Source: OLB6 sp964525565 (lineage in GTDB: Bacteria; Bacteroidota; Ignavibacteria; Kapaibacteriales; Kapaibacteriaceae). Taken from it: DNA of 42,107 nucleotides. How positions within the stretch are numbered: the first letter of the stretch is position 1; every line of letters begins with the position of its first letter. Position numbers and translations under genes: made by a program. The notes beneath the pieces were generated by a model. The model saw only the letters and a program-made list of their open reading frames with translations, did not search any database and was not told where the DNA came from. The stretch lies in contig CAZGHI010000020.1 in assembly GCA_964525565.1 (NCBI GenBank), forward strand, positions 1-42,107, given 5' to 3'. Below, piece after piece: positions 17,555 to 25,832 of this stretch.

Positions 17555-19681
17555 CTATTTGAGGATCGTAAAATCAACACGACGATTCTGTTGGCGTCCC
17601 TCTTCTGTGGTGTTGGGTGCGATCGGTCTGGACTCACCATAACCTTTTGCCGTTAGCCTGGCAGCGTTGATTCGCGAACGTACGAGGTATTCTTTCACAG
17701 CATTAACGCGGTTCTGACTCAACGAAAGATTATCCGTATCCGAACCAACATTATCTGTATGCCCGGCCAGTTCAATCCGTATATCCGGATTTGCCATGAG
17801 GAACTGTGCCAGCCTTTGTAGCTCTGCCGATGATTCGTCGCGAAGTTCATGTTTCCCATGGTCAAAAAACACATTGTTCAGCCGTATGGCGCCAGCTTGT
17901 GAAAGTGGCGAGAGAAGTAAATCCTTGACCTGCTCCGTGTAGGTTGGCAAGCCCTTTGTATCGAACACCTCACTGAGCGGATAGTATCCTTGAGCTTCGG
18001 CGTGGACACCGTACTGGGCGCCATGAACAAGTGCAACACGGAAAGAACCGTCCGTTGGTGAGCTCAGGGCAGTGCCCGCTCGCTTAGCGGTTGCAAGATC
18101 TTCATAAACAACAGTGGCTTGTACAGGCTCTTTCGTTACAGCATCGAGCACTCTACCTTTAACAAGCGTAACTGGTTGCGGCTTTGCCCCGGACGGCAAC
18201 GCAATCTGAAAAATATCGAAGCGGCCGATTGCGTTTGTATTGCTGGAGTAATAGCCTTGATCTCCTTGAGCCGTTACCTGAAAGAAACTATCGTGTTCAT
18301 CTGAATTAATTGGCTTTCCAAGGTTCTTTGGCTTTGTCCACGTTGTCCATGAATCGTCCAGACGTGTTGATACAAAAATGTCCCTTCCTTCAAAGCCAGG
18401 ATGTCCGTCGCTGCTGAAGTAGAGCGTCCGACCATCGGCCGCAATAAACGGACCCGTTTCCATACCAAGGGAATTCAGCTCGTCACCCATGTGTAAGGGT
18501 TCTGACCAGTCGTTCTCCGGAGTTCTGAACGATACATATAAATCGTTACCACCTCGTGTATCCTTACGTTGAACTGACATCACCAATACAGTACCATCAG
18601 GTGATATGTGCGAATTGATCAATTCGCCGTAGTTATAAAATCCCTTGATGAGCATTGCGATTGGTTCTGACCAGCCTGTTTTGGTTCTGGTGCTCATCGA
18701 AATGCCCCCGGATGTGCTGGATGTTCCGTCCGACCGGTACAGTCCTTGAATAAACAACGTATTTAGGTCCTGCGTAACCGCAACAGCAAAGTTGTGTGAA
18801 GCATTATTTAGGGGGGGGCCAAGGTTCACGGCCTTCTGCCATGCGCCATTGGAATCCCGCTCAGACCACCAGATATCACCATTGGCTATAGTTCCCGTGT
18901 TTTCGGGATGGTGATTTCTGCTGAACACAAGAACAGAGCCATCGGCAACGATGCAGTCAACAAGTTCATCTGCCTCGGAGTTTACGGTTATGGGTAGTCG
19001 TTCCGGTTTAACATCTGGCCGGATACCTTCAACAATGTGCACCTGTTCCATTGGGAAGGTTGTGCATTGTATATTATCTGCCTCTACTTCCGACGGTTCT
19101 GAAATGTAGAAACCAACAATTGGGCCATAGACCTTGAAGTACGAATAGCATAATCCTCCCACGAAGATTCCGTTTACGTAGCATGCAAGAGCATCGTTAC
19201 GTCGGCGTACTTCCAACGTTACCCAGTCTCGTACCCCATGTACGATGGGTTCGGACCGGAACTCGGAGATGGCTTGGAATGCACCTTCCTTATACCGAAC
19301 TAGGCGTGCTGCACCATCACTACGAACCATGAGGATGTACACATTATGAGCATTGGAGCCGTTAAAAATGATGCCGAACTCTGCATTCTTTTCGCCGCGT
19401 ACTTGTCGCATGCGAGCTGTTAGTGTCCAGTTTTCTGACTGCGGAAGCGCCTGTTTTTGGTAGAGCGTATAGTAAGCATTCACCTTTGAATACTTTAGTG
19501 AATAAACGCCCGACTGAACAGTTGCCTGTAGTTCACCATTATCGGTTGACCCTACAAACCATTGATTGGTGTTATCGGTAAACTCTTCCTTAAGGATGGT
19601 ACGAGTTTGGCTGCTCACCGGCACGGTGAGCGATGTTATGGCTAGAACAACAATAGTCAGGCGTGCGATGCTAATATTCAC
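17555..19681 (-). CDS. OmpA family outer membrane protein with propeller and jelly-roll domains
   Basis: 708 residues. A signal peptide (MNISIARLTIVVLAITSLT, cut near VSSQT) is followed by a LamG/jelly-roll-like domain (about 30-210: EFGIIFNGSNAHNVYILMVR, then YVNGIFVGG). Next is a PD40/WD40-like beta-propeller (about 235-495, with repeats such as ADGRTLYFSSDGHPGFEGRD). A carboxypeptidase-regulatory-like domain (about 505-590: VKGRVLDAVTKEPVQATVVY) precedes a C-terminal OmpA peptidoglycan-binding domain (about 600-708: IELAGHTDNVGSDTDN, LSLSQNRVNAVKEYL, KGYGESRPI). This layout is common in Bacteroidota and anchors the outer membrane to the cell wall; similar proteins accompany T9SS or gliding genes. 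It lies 17 bases after the peroxidase gene. A run of eight G at 18811-18818 is in frame. Confidence 0.92.
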   Translation of the reverse strand: MNISIARLTIVVLAITSLTVPVSSQTRTILKEEFTDNTNQWFVGSTDNGELQATVQSGVYSLKYSKVNAYYTLYQKQALPQSENWTLTARMRQVRGEKNAEFGIIFNGSNAHNVYILMVRSDGAARLVRYKEGAFQAISEFRSEPIVHGVRDWVTLEVRRRNDALACYVNGIFVGGLCYSYFKVYGPIVGFYISEPSEVEADNIQCTTFPMEQVHIVEGIRPDVKPERLPITVNSEADELVDCIVADGSVLVFSRNHHPENTGTIANGDIWWSERDSNGAWQKAVNLGPPLNNASHNFAVAVTQDLNTLFIQGLYRSDGTSSTSGGISMSTRTKTGWSEPIAMLIKGFYNYGELINSHISPDGTVLVMSVQRKDTRGGNDLYVSFRTPENDWSEPLHMGDELNSLGMETGPFIAADGRTLYFSSDGHPGFEGRDIFVSTRLDDSWTTWTKPKNLGKPINSDEHDSFFQVTAQGDQGYYSSNTNAIGRFDIFQIALPSGAKPQPVTLVKGRVLDAVTKEPVQATVVYEDLATAKRAGTALSSPTDGSFRVALVHGAQYGVHAEAQGYYPLSEVFDTKGLPTYTEQVKDLLLSPLSQAGAIRLNNVFFDHGKHELRDESSAELQRLAQFLMANPDIRIELAGHTDNVGSDTDNLSLSQNRVNAVKEYLVRSRINAARLTAKGYGESRPIAPNTTEEGRQQNRRVDFTILK

Positions 19682-19698
19682 AGCAGTACCTTAACTGA

Positions 19699-20232
19699 TT
19701 ATTGGAGAGCAGATTGAATTGCGCTAATAACTGCGGGATCATCAGGTTTCGTTTTGTAGTTGAACCGCGCAAGTATATGACCATTTTTACCAATGAGGAA
19801 CTTTTCAAAGTTCCATGGAATGTCACCTGCGAACTTCTCGTTGCCATCGCCTGACGTAAGCCATGCATACAGTGGATGCTTGTCTTTTCCCTTCACCACA
19901 ACCTTGCTCATCATTGGGAAGGTAACACCGTATTGCGATGAACAGAACTCCTTAATCTCGGCGTTGGTACCAGGTTCCTGTGCACCAAAGTCGTTGCAGG
20001 GCACACCAATTACAACCAGCCCTTGTTTTCCAAACCGTTGATGAAGTTCCTGGAGTTGCTTATAGTGTGGAGTATAACCACACATCGAAGCAACATTAAC
20101 GATGAGAACCACCTTACCGTGGAATTGCTGTAAGGGTGCAGGTTCACCGTCAATAGTTGTGAGTGAAAAGTTAAAAAAGTTTGGCGATGAAGCTTGCATA
20201 AGGCAAAGTAGAATGGTGAGCAGTGTTTTCAT
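19699..20232 (-). CDS. glutathione peroxidase family thiol peroxidase, exported
   Basis: 177 residues. It reduces hydrogen peroxide and organic peroxides. The peroxidatic Cys51 lies in NVASMCGYTPHYKQL. The rest of the tetrad is Gln85 (NDFGAQEPG) with Trp140 and Asn141 (DIPWNFEKFLIG). Cys97 in EIKEFCSSQYGV is a candidate resolving cysteine, so the real donor is probably thioredoxin-like rather than glutathione. A short hydrophobic N-terminus (MKTLLTILLCLMQASSP) suggests export to the periplasm. It is in a minus-strand run, 30 bases after mnmM and 17 bases before the OmpA gene. Confidence 0.93.
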   Translation of the reverse strand: MKTLLTILLCLMQASSPNFFNFSLTTIDGEPAPLQQFHGKVVLIVNVASMCGYTPHYKQLQELHQRFGKQGLVVIGVPCNDFGAQEPGTNAEIKEFCSSQYGVTFPMMSKVVVKGKDKHPLYAWLTSGDGNEKFAGDIPWNFEKFLIGKNGHILARFNYKTKPDDPAVISAIQSALQ

Positions 20233-20262
20233 AGTTGTAGAATGTATGCAGGATAGTGTTCT

Positions 20263-20844
20263 TTAACGACGATTAATTTCCGGCAAACGTGCCGCCACTA
20301 CAAACACAACAGGAGGCTGGCCTGTCTGATTTATGAACTGCGTTTCGGCAACGGTGTAGCGATCTTGTGGCAAGTCTGCTAGCACAGTCCTCACCTGTGC
20401 CAACTCTCGTTCTCCCTCGGCGTGGCGATAACAGACAACGGTGATGACACCATCCGGCGCCAGAACAGCCATGGCCTGCTCTAAAGCTGCCTTTGTTGTG
20501 TCTGCAAGAGTGGTGATGTTCTTATTTCCGCCCGGCATGTAACCAAGGTTAAACGTACAAGCTTTAATCGTACCACGATGATGCTCGGGAATGTGAGCAA
20601 GCATCGTCTGATGACCATCAAGAATGAGATGCACAGATGCATGGGTATTGTTCAATCTGGACTTGGTAACGTCGAGTGCAACCTGCTGTACATCGAATGC
20701 ATATACGGTACCAGAGGGGCCAACGCGAGAGGCAAGGAATGCCGTATCCCATCCATTTCCCATCGTTGCATCAACAACAACGTGCCCGTTATGTACAACA
20801 CCACTCAGAATGTGATGCACGTATTGAACGGCATTGTCAAACAT
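20263..20844 (-). CDS. mnmM: tRNA wobble-uridine methyltransferase, MnmM (YtqB) family
   Basis: 193 residues. It is a class I SAM-dependent methyltransferase of the family long called 'putative rRNA methylase' (YtqB), members of which methylate nm5(s2)U34 to mnm5(s2)U34 in tRNA. SAM-binding motif I is VVVDATMGNGWDTAFLA (22-38). The acidic end of strand 2 is VYAFDVQQVAL (47-57). The family signature NLGYMPGGNK is at 99-108. The start ATG at 20844 lies 8 bases inside the end of the FAD oxidoreductase gene, so the two are translationally coupled. That neighbour resembles the oxidase half of MnmC, which would supply the nm5 substrate. Function is by family; substrate pairing is inference. Confidence 0.85.
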   Translation of the reverse strand: MFDNAVQYVHHILSGVVHNGHVVVDATMGNGWDTAFLASRVGPSGTVYAFDVQQVALDVTKSRLNNTHASVHLILDGHQTMLAHIPEHHRGTIKACTFNLGYMPGGNKNITTLADTTKAALEQAMAVLAPDGVITVVCYRHAEGERELAQVRTVLADLPQDRYTVAETQFINQTGQPPVVFVVAARLPEINRR

Positions 20845-21868
20845 GTGAACTCCAAAAGCGCATTGGTGATAGGTCTTCGTTTACTGGAGACAACTTCATA
20901 ATGTGGTCGGCTAAATGTTGGGCCATCCATGGCGCCCATAGCGACCCTTTGGAACCAAGCCCGTTTAAGATAAGATGTTGGGGATGGCGAGGGTGCCGGC
21001 CGCACACCGGACGCTTATGTTTCATTGCCGGGCGAATTCCTGCCTGATGCTTTACAACAACTACGTTCCTGTGAAGCAGAGTCTGTGCTGATTGCAATAA
21101 CGCTGAGGCAGCCTGCTCCGTTCCCTCGGAACGAAGAAAATCCCAGTTATATGTTGCGCCAACTCGGGCACGATGGGCTGGCACTTGTGAATGGATACTC
21201 TCGTAGGGAACTACCCATGTTCCCCGCAGATACACGGAAGAGAGGAGGGGGCCTTGGTATTCAACGTCGAGGATTTCGCCCTGCACAGGCTGAAACGGCA
21301 ACCAACTCCACAGCGGATGAGCAGAAGCTTCCCATCCGGTACACCAGACGATGGCATCTGCATCACAACTCTCCCACATTTCTACCGTGCGATGTTCAAC
21401 ATCAATTGAAGCTGCTGTGCTCAGTGCCATCGTTGTTTGTTGAGTGTTCACGACTGCACCTGGATACTCCACACCCCCAAGGGGCATAGGAACACCATCG
21501 TACTGACCCGGAGGTATGGATGTCCAGGGTACAGGAAGACCCCGACGTGCTGCCAGCTCCCAGTACTGAATATCCTGCGGCGTACCGAACACCCTACGAA
21601 TTGTTACCTCTCTGAATACAACAACCCCGGTTTGCCGCTCAAGTTCGCGATATGCGGAATGCGCAACATCAAAGAACTCGTTATACCGCCATGAAGACCG
21701 TGGACGAGTCCCTGTAATGGGGTTCACAAGTCCAGCAGCAACGCTGGTTGCTGATGTTTGTTGTGCACTATCAACAACAGAAACGATTGCACCGCGTTTT
21801 GCAAGCTCATACGCAACCCATGCACCCGCAAGACCATATCCAACAACAATAACGTTCACGATTTGCAC
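20837..21868 (-). CDS. FAD-dependent oxidoreductase, DAO/MnmC(o)-like
   Basis: 343 residues. It has an N-terminal Rossmann dinucleotide site VIVVGYGLAGAWVAYELAKR (7-26) ending in the ribose-binding acidic residue VVDS. SVAAGLVNPITGTRP and a C-terminal NGLGSKGSLWAPWMAQHLA block, with HQAGIRPAMKHKRPVCG before it, are the pattern of the D-amino-acid oxidase fold. The block near the C-terminus matches the arrangement seen in the oxidase half of MnmC, which cleaves carboxymethylaminomethyl-U34 to aminomethyl-U34 in tRNA. The gene overlaps the MnmM methyltransferase by 8 bases, which strengthens that reading. It could instead be another sarcosine- or glycine-oxidase-like enzyme. It starts 40 bases after the TatD-like gene. 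Confidence 0.85.
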   Translation of the reverse strand: MQIVNVIVVGYGLAGAWVAYELAKRGAIVSVVDSAQQTSATSVAAGLVNPITGTRPRSSWRYNEFFDVAHSAYRELERQTGVVVFREVTIRRVFGTPQDIQYWELAARRGLPVPWTSIPPGQYDGVPMPLGGVEYPGAVVNTQQTTMALSTAASIDVEHRTVEMWESCDADAIVWCTGWEASAHPLWSWLPFQPVQGEILDVEYQGPLLSSVYLRGTWVVPYESIHSQVPAHRARVGATYNWDFLRSEGTEQAASALLQSAQTLLHRNVVVVKHQAGIRPAMKHKRPVCGRHPRHPQHLILNGLGSKGSLWAPWMAQHLADHIMKLSPVNEDLSPMRFWSSHV

Positions 21869-21908
21869 ACCAATGCATCACTATGGCATGCTTCGTTGTT
21901 CACGTGTT

Positions 21909-22568
21909 TCAAGCTTGGAATACGGTTTCGAAATTCTGTTCAATTTGATTGCAAAGGTCTTCGACAGAAATGTTCCGAAGTGCAGCAACACGTTCATAAA
22001 TATTTTTGATAGCAGTTACGCTATCGTCATTCGTTTCAAGAAACAACTTACTACCATCAATGGCTCGCACGCAATCTGCAATCAGTGCATTGTCTTGTAG
22101 CACAGCCGAGCCAAACGAAACGTACAGACCGGCTTCTGTAAGCCGTTCCATGGTTTCCCGACCTTTGTTAAAGTTGTGAACAACCCATGGCTGAACAACA
22201 TTCAATTCGCGGTATAGAGTGAGCACATCGGCATGCGCGCGAACACAATGGATTATCATTGGTTTGCACAGCAGCTCACTAAACGAAATCTGGTCTTCAA
22301 ATACGCGAATTTGATCTACCCATCCTACAGGAATTGCGCGATCCAGCCCGCAGGGGCCAACGGCTACCACAGTAGGTTCATGAGCAAAGTCTCTTGCGAT
22401 GAAGAGCACGTCGTCCACATCTTCATCAATAGACCGAGGCAGAACGCCAACGCTGCACGGTAGGTCGTCTGCCAGATCTTCGGTGTCTGCCTCGATAGGA
22501 ACAGACAGGATACACTTTACATCCGGATCGCTGGACCGGTGTAAAGCAACGATGTCATAAAATGTCAT
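21909..22568 (-). CDS. TatD-related protein, metal site apparently lost
   Basis: 219 residues, the length of the short Bacteroidota TatD-like group. Recognisable blocks are AVGPCGLDRAIP (69-80), QIRVFEDQISFSEL (86-99), KPMIIHCVRAHADVL (102-116), WVVHNFNKG (128-136), LYVSFGSAVL (148-157) and KLFLETNDD (174-182). In active TatD enzymes the metal is held by a His-x-His near the N-terminus, a Glu in GECGLD, two further His and an Asp in LETD. Here those positions read Val6/Leu8, Pro72, His107, His131 and Asn180, so four of the six ligands appear replaced. The GxHP motif is also changed (GVLPRSID). The start ATG at 22568 gives MTFYDIVALH, aligning with the normal N-terminus. It heads the eight-gene minus run. 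Confidence 0.85.
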   Translation of the reverse strand: MTFYDIVALHRSSDPDVKCILSVPIEADTEDLADDLPCSVGVLPRSIDEDVDDVLFIARDFAHEPTVVAVGPCGLDRAIPVGWVDQIRVFEDQISFSELLCKPMIIHCVRAHADVLTLYRELNVVQPWVVHNFNKGRETMERLTEAGLYVSFGSAVLQDNALIADCVRAIDGSKLFLETNDDSVTAIKNIYERVAALRNISVEDLCNQIEQNFETVFQA

Positions 22569-22702
22569 GCCTGAGGAAAGTGAACGTTGTTATGTGCCAA
22601 AGATACAGCCACGAGACAATTTTGAATGAGTTTGTCGGGAAGTTAGTGAAGATATGATTAATGGCGTACAACACCTGCATCAACGATGGATTACCCGGAG
22701 TG
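22569..22702. other. region upstream of the TatD-like gene
   Basis: About 130 bases between the groESL terminator and the TatD-like start. On the minus strand TATCTTTG at 22605-22598, about 30 bases before the start codon, matches the Bacteroidota -7 consensus TAnnTTTG. I found no good -33 TTTG at the expected distance, so a promoter here is only a suggestion. Confidence 0.3.
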
Positions 22703-22744
22703 AAACAAAAAGAAATGCCGGACACCTTGTTTGGTATCCGGCAT
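22703..22744 (-). terminator. rho-independent terminator of groESL
   Basis: An inverted repeat, ATGCCGGA-x-ACC with GGT-x-TCCGGCAT (22715-22744), one mismatch and a 6-base loop. On the minus strand it is followed by TTTCTTTTTGTTT. It lies 50 bases beyond the groEL stop and in the right orientation. Confidence 0.85.
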
Positions 22745-22793
22745 GCTGAATACATCGCAGATTAGTGCATAGGCAGGGAATGTACTCTGAATC

Positions 22794-24422
22794 TTAGTAC
22801 ATATCCATGCCACCGCCGTGATGACCGGCTGGTGCAGCTTCTTTTTCTGGGATTTCCACAATCGTGGCTTCGGTGGTGATCAGCAACGAGGCTACCGATG
22901 CTGCATTTTCGAGTGCAACACGAGAAACCTTTGTTGGGTCGATTACGCCTGCTTCGAACAGATCTTCGTACTGCTCTGAATATGCGTTGAAACCGAATGC
23001 TCCGTTTCCTTCTTTGATCTTGTTTACCACAACCGATGGTTCGATACCTGCGTTAAGCAGAATCTGGCGGATCGGTTCCTCGATGGCGCGGCGGATAATG
23101 TTCACACCGGTGCGCTGATCTTCGTTTTCTACTTGAATGTTTTCAAGGCGATTTACAGTGCGCAGGTATGCTACCCCACCACCTGGTACGATGCCCTCTT
23201 CCACTGCTGCACGTGTTGCATGCAGAGCATCTTCTACACGAGCTTTCTTTTCCTTCATTTCTACTTCTGTTGCGGCTCCAATCTTCAGAACAGCAACACC
23301 ACCACTTAGTTTAGCCAGACGCTCTTGCAGTTTTTCGCGATCATAGTCGCTCGTGGTTTTGTCAATCTGAGCCTTGATCTCATTTACGCGCTTCTTAATC
23401 TCGTCGCTCGATCCGGCACCTTCAACGATGGTTGTATTGTCTTTATCAATGGTAACACGCTTTGCAGTGCCGAGTTGCGAAATGTTGGCAGCATCAAGCT
23501 TAAAGCCTTTTTCTTCGCTGATTACCATACCACCGGTAAGGATGGCAATGTCTTCGAGCATGGCTTTACGACGGTCGCCAAATCCAGGAGCTTTTACTGC
23601 GGCAACCTTTAGTGTACCACGCAAACGGTTCACAACCAATGTTGCGAGGGCTTCTCCTTCGATGTCTTCAGCGATAATAAGAAGTGAACGGCCTGCCTGT
23701 GCTGTTTTCTCAAGGATTGGGAGAAGGTCCTTGATTGCGCCAACCTTTTTGTCGTGAATCAGGATATATGGGTTTTCAAGAACACACTCCATGGTGTCAG
23801 GATCCGTAACGAAGTATGGCGAAAGGTAGCCGCGATCGAATTGCATACCTTCAACAACATCAACGCTTGTATCGGTACCTTTTGCTTCTTCAACGGTAAT
23901 CACACCATCCTTGCCAACTTTATCCATTGCATCGGCAATCAGTGTTCCAATGGTGGAGTCGTTGTTGGCCGAGATTGTACCAACTTGGCCAATCTCTTTT
24001 TTACCGGTCACCGTACGGCTAAGCTCGCGAAGTCCGGCATGTACTTCCTTTACAGCAAGATCAATGCCGCGCTTCAGGTCCATAGGATTCGCACCGGCGG
24101 TAACATTCTTTAAACCTTCACGGACGATTGCCTGAGCAAGAACGGTAGCCGTTGTTGTTCCATCGCCGGCAATATCACTCGTTTTAGAGGCTACTTCACG
24201 CACCATCGCTGCGCCGAGATTCTCCATTGAATCTTCGAGTTCAATTTCTTTTGCTACGGTTACACCGTCCTTTGTAACGGTTGGTGCACCGAACTTCTTG
24301 TCAATAACAACATTTCGGCCTTTTGGTCCCAGCGTAACTTTAACAGCATCGGCAAGTTGATCTACACCACGCTTTAGTGCCGCACGTGCTTCCACGTCGA
24401 ATGAAATTTTTTTACTAGCCAT
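22794..24422 (-). CDS. groEL: chaperonin GroEL (Hsp60)
   Basis: 542 residues, normal length. It forms the 14-mer barrel that folds proteins with GroES and ATP. Marks are KVTLGPKGRNVVIDKKFGAP (28-47), SDIAGDGTTTATVLAQ (with the catalytic Asp of DGTTT near 87), VEEGIVPGGGVAYLR, and the C-terminal Gly/Met tail ending HHGGGMDMY. The gene is 64 bases after groES and shares its promoter and CIRCE operator. Sequence and length are ordinary. Confidence 0.99.
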   Translation of the reverse strand: MASKKISFDVEARAALKRGVDQLADAVKVTLGPKGRNVVIDKKFGAPTVTKDGVTVAKEIELEDSMENLGAAMVREVASKTSDIAGDGTTTATVLAQAIVREGLKNVTAGANPMDLKRGIDLAVKEVHAGLRELSRTVTGKKEIGQVGTISANNDSTIGTLIADAMDKVGKDGVITVEEAKGTDTSVDVVEGMQFDRGYLSPYFVTDPDTMECVLENPYILIHDKKVGAIKDLLPILEKTAQAGRSLLIIAEDIEGEALATLVVNRLRGTLKVAAVKAPGFGDRRKAMLEDIAILTGGMVISEEKGFKLDAANISQLGTAKRVTIDKDNTTIVEGAGSSDEIKKRVNEIKAQIDKTTSDYDREKLQERLAKLSGGVAVLKIGAATEVEMKEKKARVEDALHATRAAVEEGIVPGGGVAYLRTVNRLENIQVENEDQRTGVNIIRRAIEEPIRQILLNAGIEPSVVVNKIKEGNGAFGFNAYSEQYEDLFEAGVIDPTKVSRVALENAASVASLLITTEATIVEIPEKEAAPAGHHGGGMDMY

Positions 24423-24486
24423 TGTTGTGTCCTTCTAATTGTTGAATTATCGTTGTGTGTGTTGTATAGGTAAATTGAGTCAGCGA

Positions 24487-24774
24487 TTATTTAATCACAG
24501 CAAATACATCTGTTTCACGCATGATCAGCAGGTCTTCGCCATCAAGTGAGATCTCTGTTCCGCTGTACTTTCCATACAATACCTTATCGCCAACTTTGAG
24601 CGCCATCGGCACAACCTTGCCGTCGTCCCCTACCTTACCGCTACCAACGGCAAGTACTTCGCCTTGCATCGGCTTTTCCTTGGCTGTGTCCGGAATAATG
24701 ATTCCACCCTTTGTGGTTTCTTCTGGTGTTGCAGGCTTAACGATCACCCGATCGTGCAATGGAGATAGATTCAT
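24487..24774 (-). CDS. groES: co-chaperonin GroES (Hsp10)
   Basis: 95 residues, normal length. It caps the GroEL barrel. It opens MNLSPLHDRVIVKP, has the mobile loop region EETTKGGIIIPDTAKEKP (18-35) and QGEVLAVGSGKV, and ends MRETDVFAVIK. A strong AAGGAG ribosome site sits about 8 bases upstream of the ATG at 24774. It is first in the groES-groEL operon. Confidence 0.99.
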   Translation of the reverse strand: MNLSPLHDRVIVKPATPEETTKGGIIIPDTAKEKPMQGEVLAVGSGKVGDDGKVVPMALKVGDKVLYGKYSGTEISLDGEDLLIMRETDVFAVIK

Positions 24775-24819
24775 CGCAAACTCCTTACAATTTGAAATTG
24801 AACATGGATTTCAATGAGA

Positions 24820-24846
24820 GTAGCACTCTAGTTCGGTGAGTGCTAA
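24820..24846. promoter_or_regulatory. CIRCE operator (HrcA binding site)
   Basis: GTAGCACTC, nine bases, GAGTGCTAA: one mismatch from the consensus TTAGCACTC-N9-GAGTGCTAA. It lies between the groES promoter and start codon, right at the predicted transcription start. HrcA repression of groESL is the well-known role. No hrcA gene is in this window. Confidence 0.95.
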
Positions 24847-24855
24847 CAGGTGACA

Positions 24856-24884
24856 AAATTATGGTACTTCTGCGATTGCGTCAA
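24856..24884 (-). promoter_or_regulatory. groESL promoter
   Basis: On the minus strand TTGACG (24884-24879), a 17-base spacer, then TAATTT (24861-24856). The -10 reads TAATTTTG, so it also fits the Bacteroidota -7 element TAnnTTTG with a TTG about 20 bases upstream. The start point would fall at the edge of the CIRCE repeat. Confidence 0.75.
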
Positions 24885-24952
24885 GTGAAATGATGACAAT
24901 AAACACGCCATCATGGCGCGATTTATGTCGTTTTGACAGTGTCGTGTTGACG

Positions 24953-25735
24953 CTAAAAAAGAATGCCGAACAGTGCGTCAATAATTAAAATTCCGGCGGC
25001 CGAAATTGTAAAGGCCCGTACGGTGCTCTGGCCAACACCTTCAGCCCCACCTGTGGTGTTGAACCCGACATGCACACCAATGAGTGCTGTAAACCCACCA
25101 AAAACAAAACTCTTAGCAATACCGGTGAGTATCTCGCTCGTTTGAAAGAACTGTTGAATGGAGCTAAAAAATGTTAATGCGCTAAAATCAAACTTCACAG
25201 CCGTTAAGGCATATGCTCCAAGTAATGCCACCACATTCGAAAACACGGCAAGTACAGGCATCATGGTAATCGCTGCAACGGCGCGTGGCATAGCCAGATA
25301 ACGGTTCTTGTCTATTGCCATCATCTCTAAGGCATCTATCTGCTCACTCACATTCATGGTGCCAATCTGCGCAGCTATAGCGCCCCCTACTCGCCCTGCT
25401 ATAACAAGAGCTGTTAGAACTGGGGTAAGTTCCGTAAACACCACTGTGGCAATAGACCCTCCAATAAAGGGTCGGGCAATAGAAATCAGATTGAACTTTG
25501 CAAAAAGGTTAGTCGCTTGCAGAGCTGCTATGGCACCGGTAAACGACCCAACCAACAATACCAGTGGCAGCGAGTCTGATCCAACAATGCGCATCTGCTG
25601 GAACACTAGTGCCCTGTCTTTGAACAGTCTTGGTAGAAACACCATGGTTGCAAAGAACAACTGCACTACCTGCCCTACTTCGGCAAGAGCATTTATAATC
25701 TTCCGACCAACAATCTGAAATGCCTGTAGAACCAT
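24953..25735 (-). CDS. MlaE/YrbE family ABC transporter permease
   Basis: I choose the ATG at 25735, giving 260 residues and opening MVLQAFQIVGRKII. A GTG at 25759 would add eight Cys-containing residues and lie almost against the upstream terminator hairpin. MlaE-type permeases move phospholipids (or sterols) between the membranes of Gram-negative cells with an MlaF ATPase and MCE-domain proteins. Marks are SLPLVLLVGSFTGAIAALQA, ELTPVLTALVIAGRVGGAIAAQ, MNVSEQIDALEMM and KSFVFGGFTALIGVHVGF. About five membrane segments are visible. The ATPase and MCE genes that normally follow are absent; the groESL promoter region is next. No clear ribosome site precedes either start. Confidence 0.9.
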   Translation of the reverse strand: MVLQAFQIVGRKIINALAEVGQVVQLFFATMVFLPRLFKDRALVFQQMRIVGSDSLPLVLLVGSFTGAIAALQATNLFAKFNLISIARPFIGGSIATVVFTELTPVLTALVIAGRVGGAIAAQIGTMNVSEQIDALEMMAIDKNRYLAMPRAVAAITMMPVLAVFSNVVALLGAYALTAVKFDFSALTFFSSIQQFFQTSEILTGIAKSFVFGGFTALIGVHVGFNTTGGAEGVGQSTVRAFTISAAGILIIDALFGILF

Positions 25736-25765
25736 GAATATGCAATCTAGGCATTGCACAATGAA

Positions 25766-25798
25766 AACGCCTGCTGATCCTTATAACCAGCAGGCGTT
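25766..25798 (-). terminator. terminator of the LTxxQ lipoprotein gene
   Basis: A perfect 11-base inverted repeat (AACGCCTGCTG / CAGCAGGCGTT) with an 11-base loop. On the minus strand it runs into TTTTCATTG. It lies 34 bases after the stop of the lipoprotein gene and just before the MlaE gene. Confidence 0.8.
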
Positions 25799-25832
25799 AT
25801 AGTTACTGTTGCACCCGGCTGCAGAATTCCGC

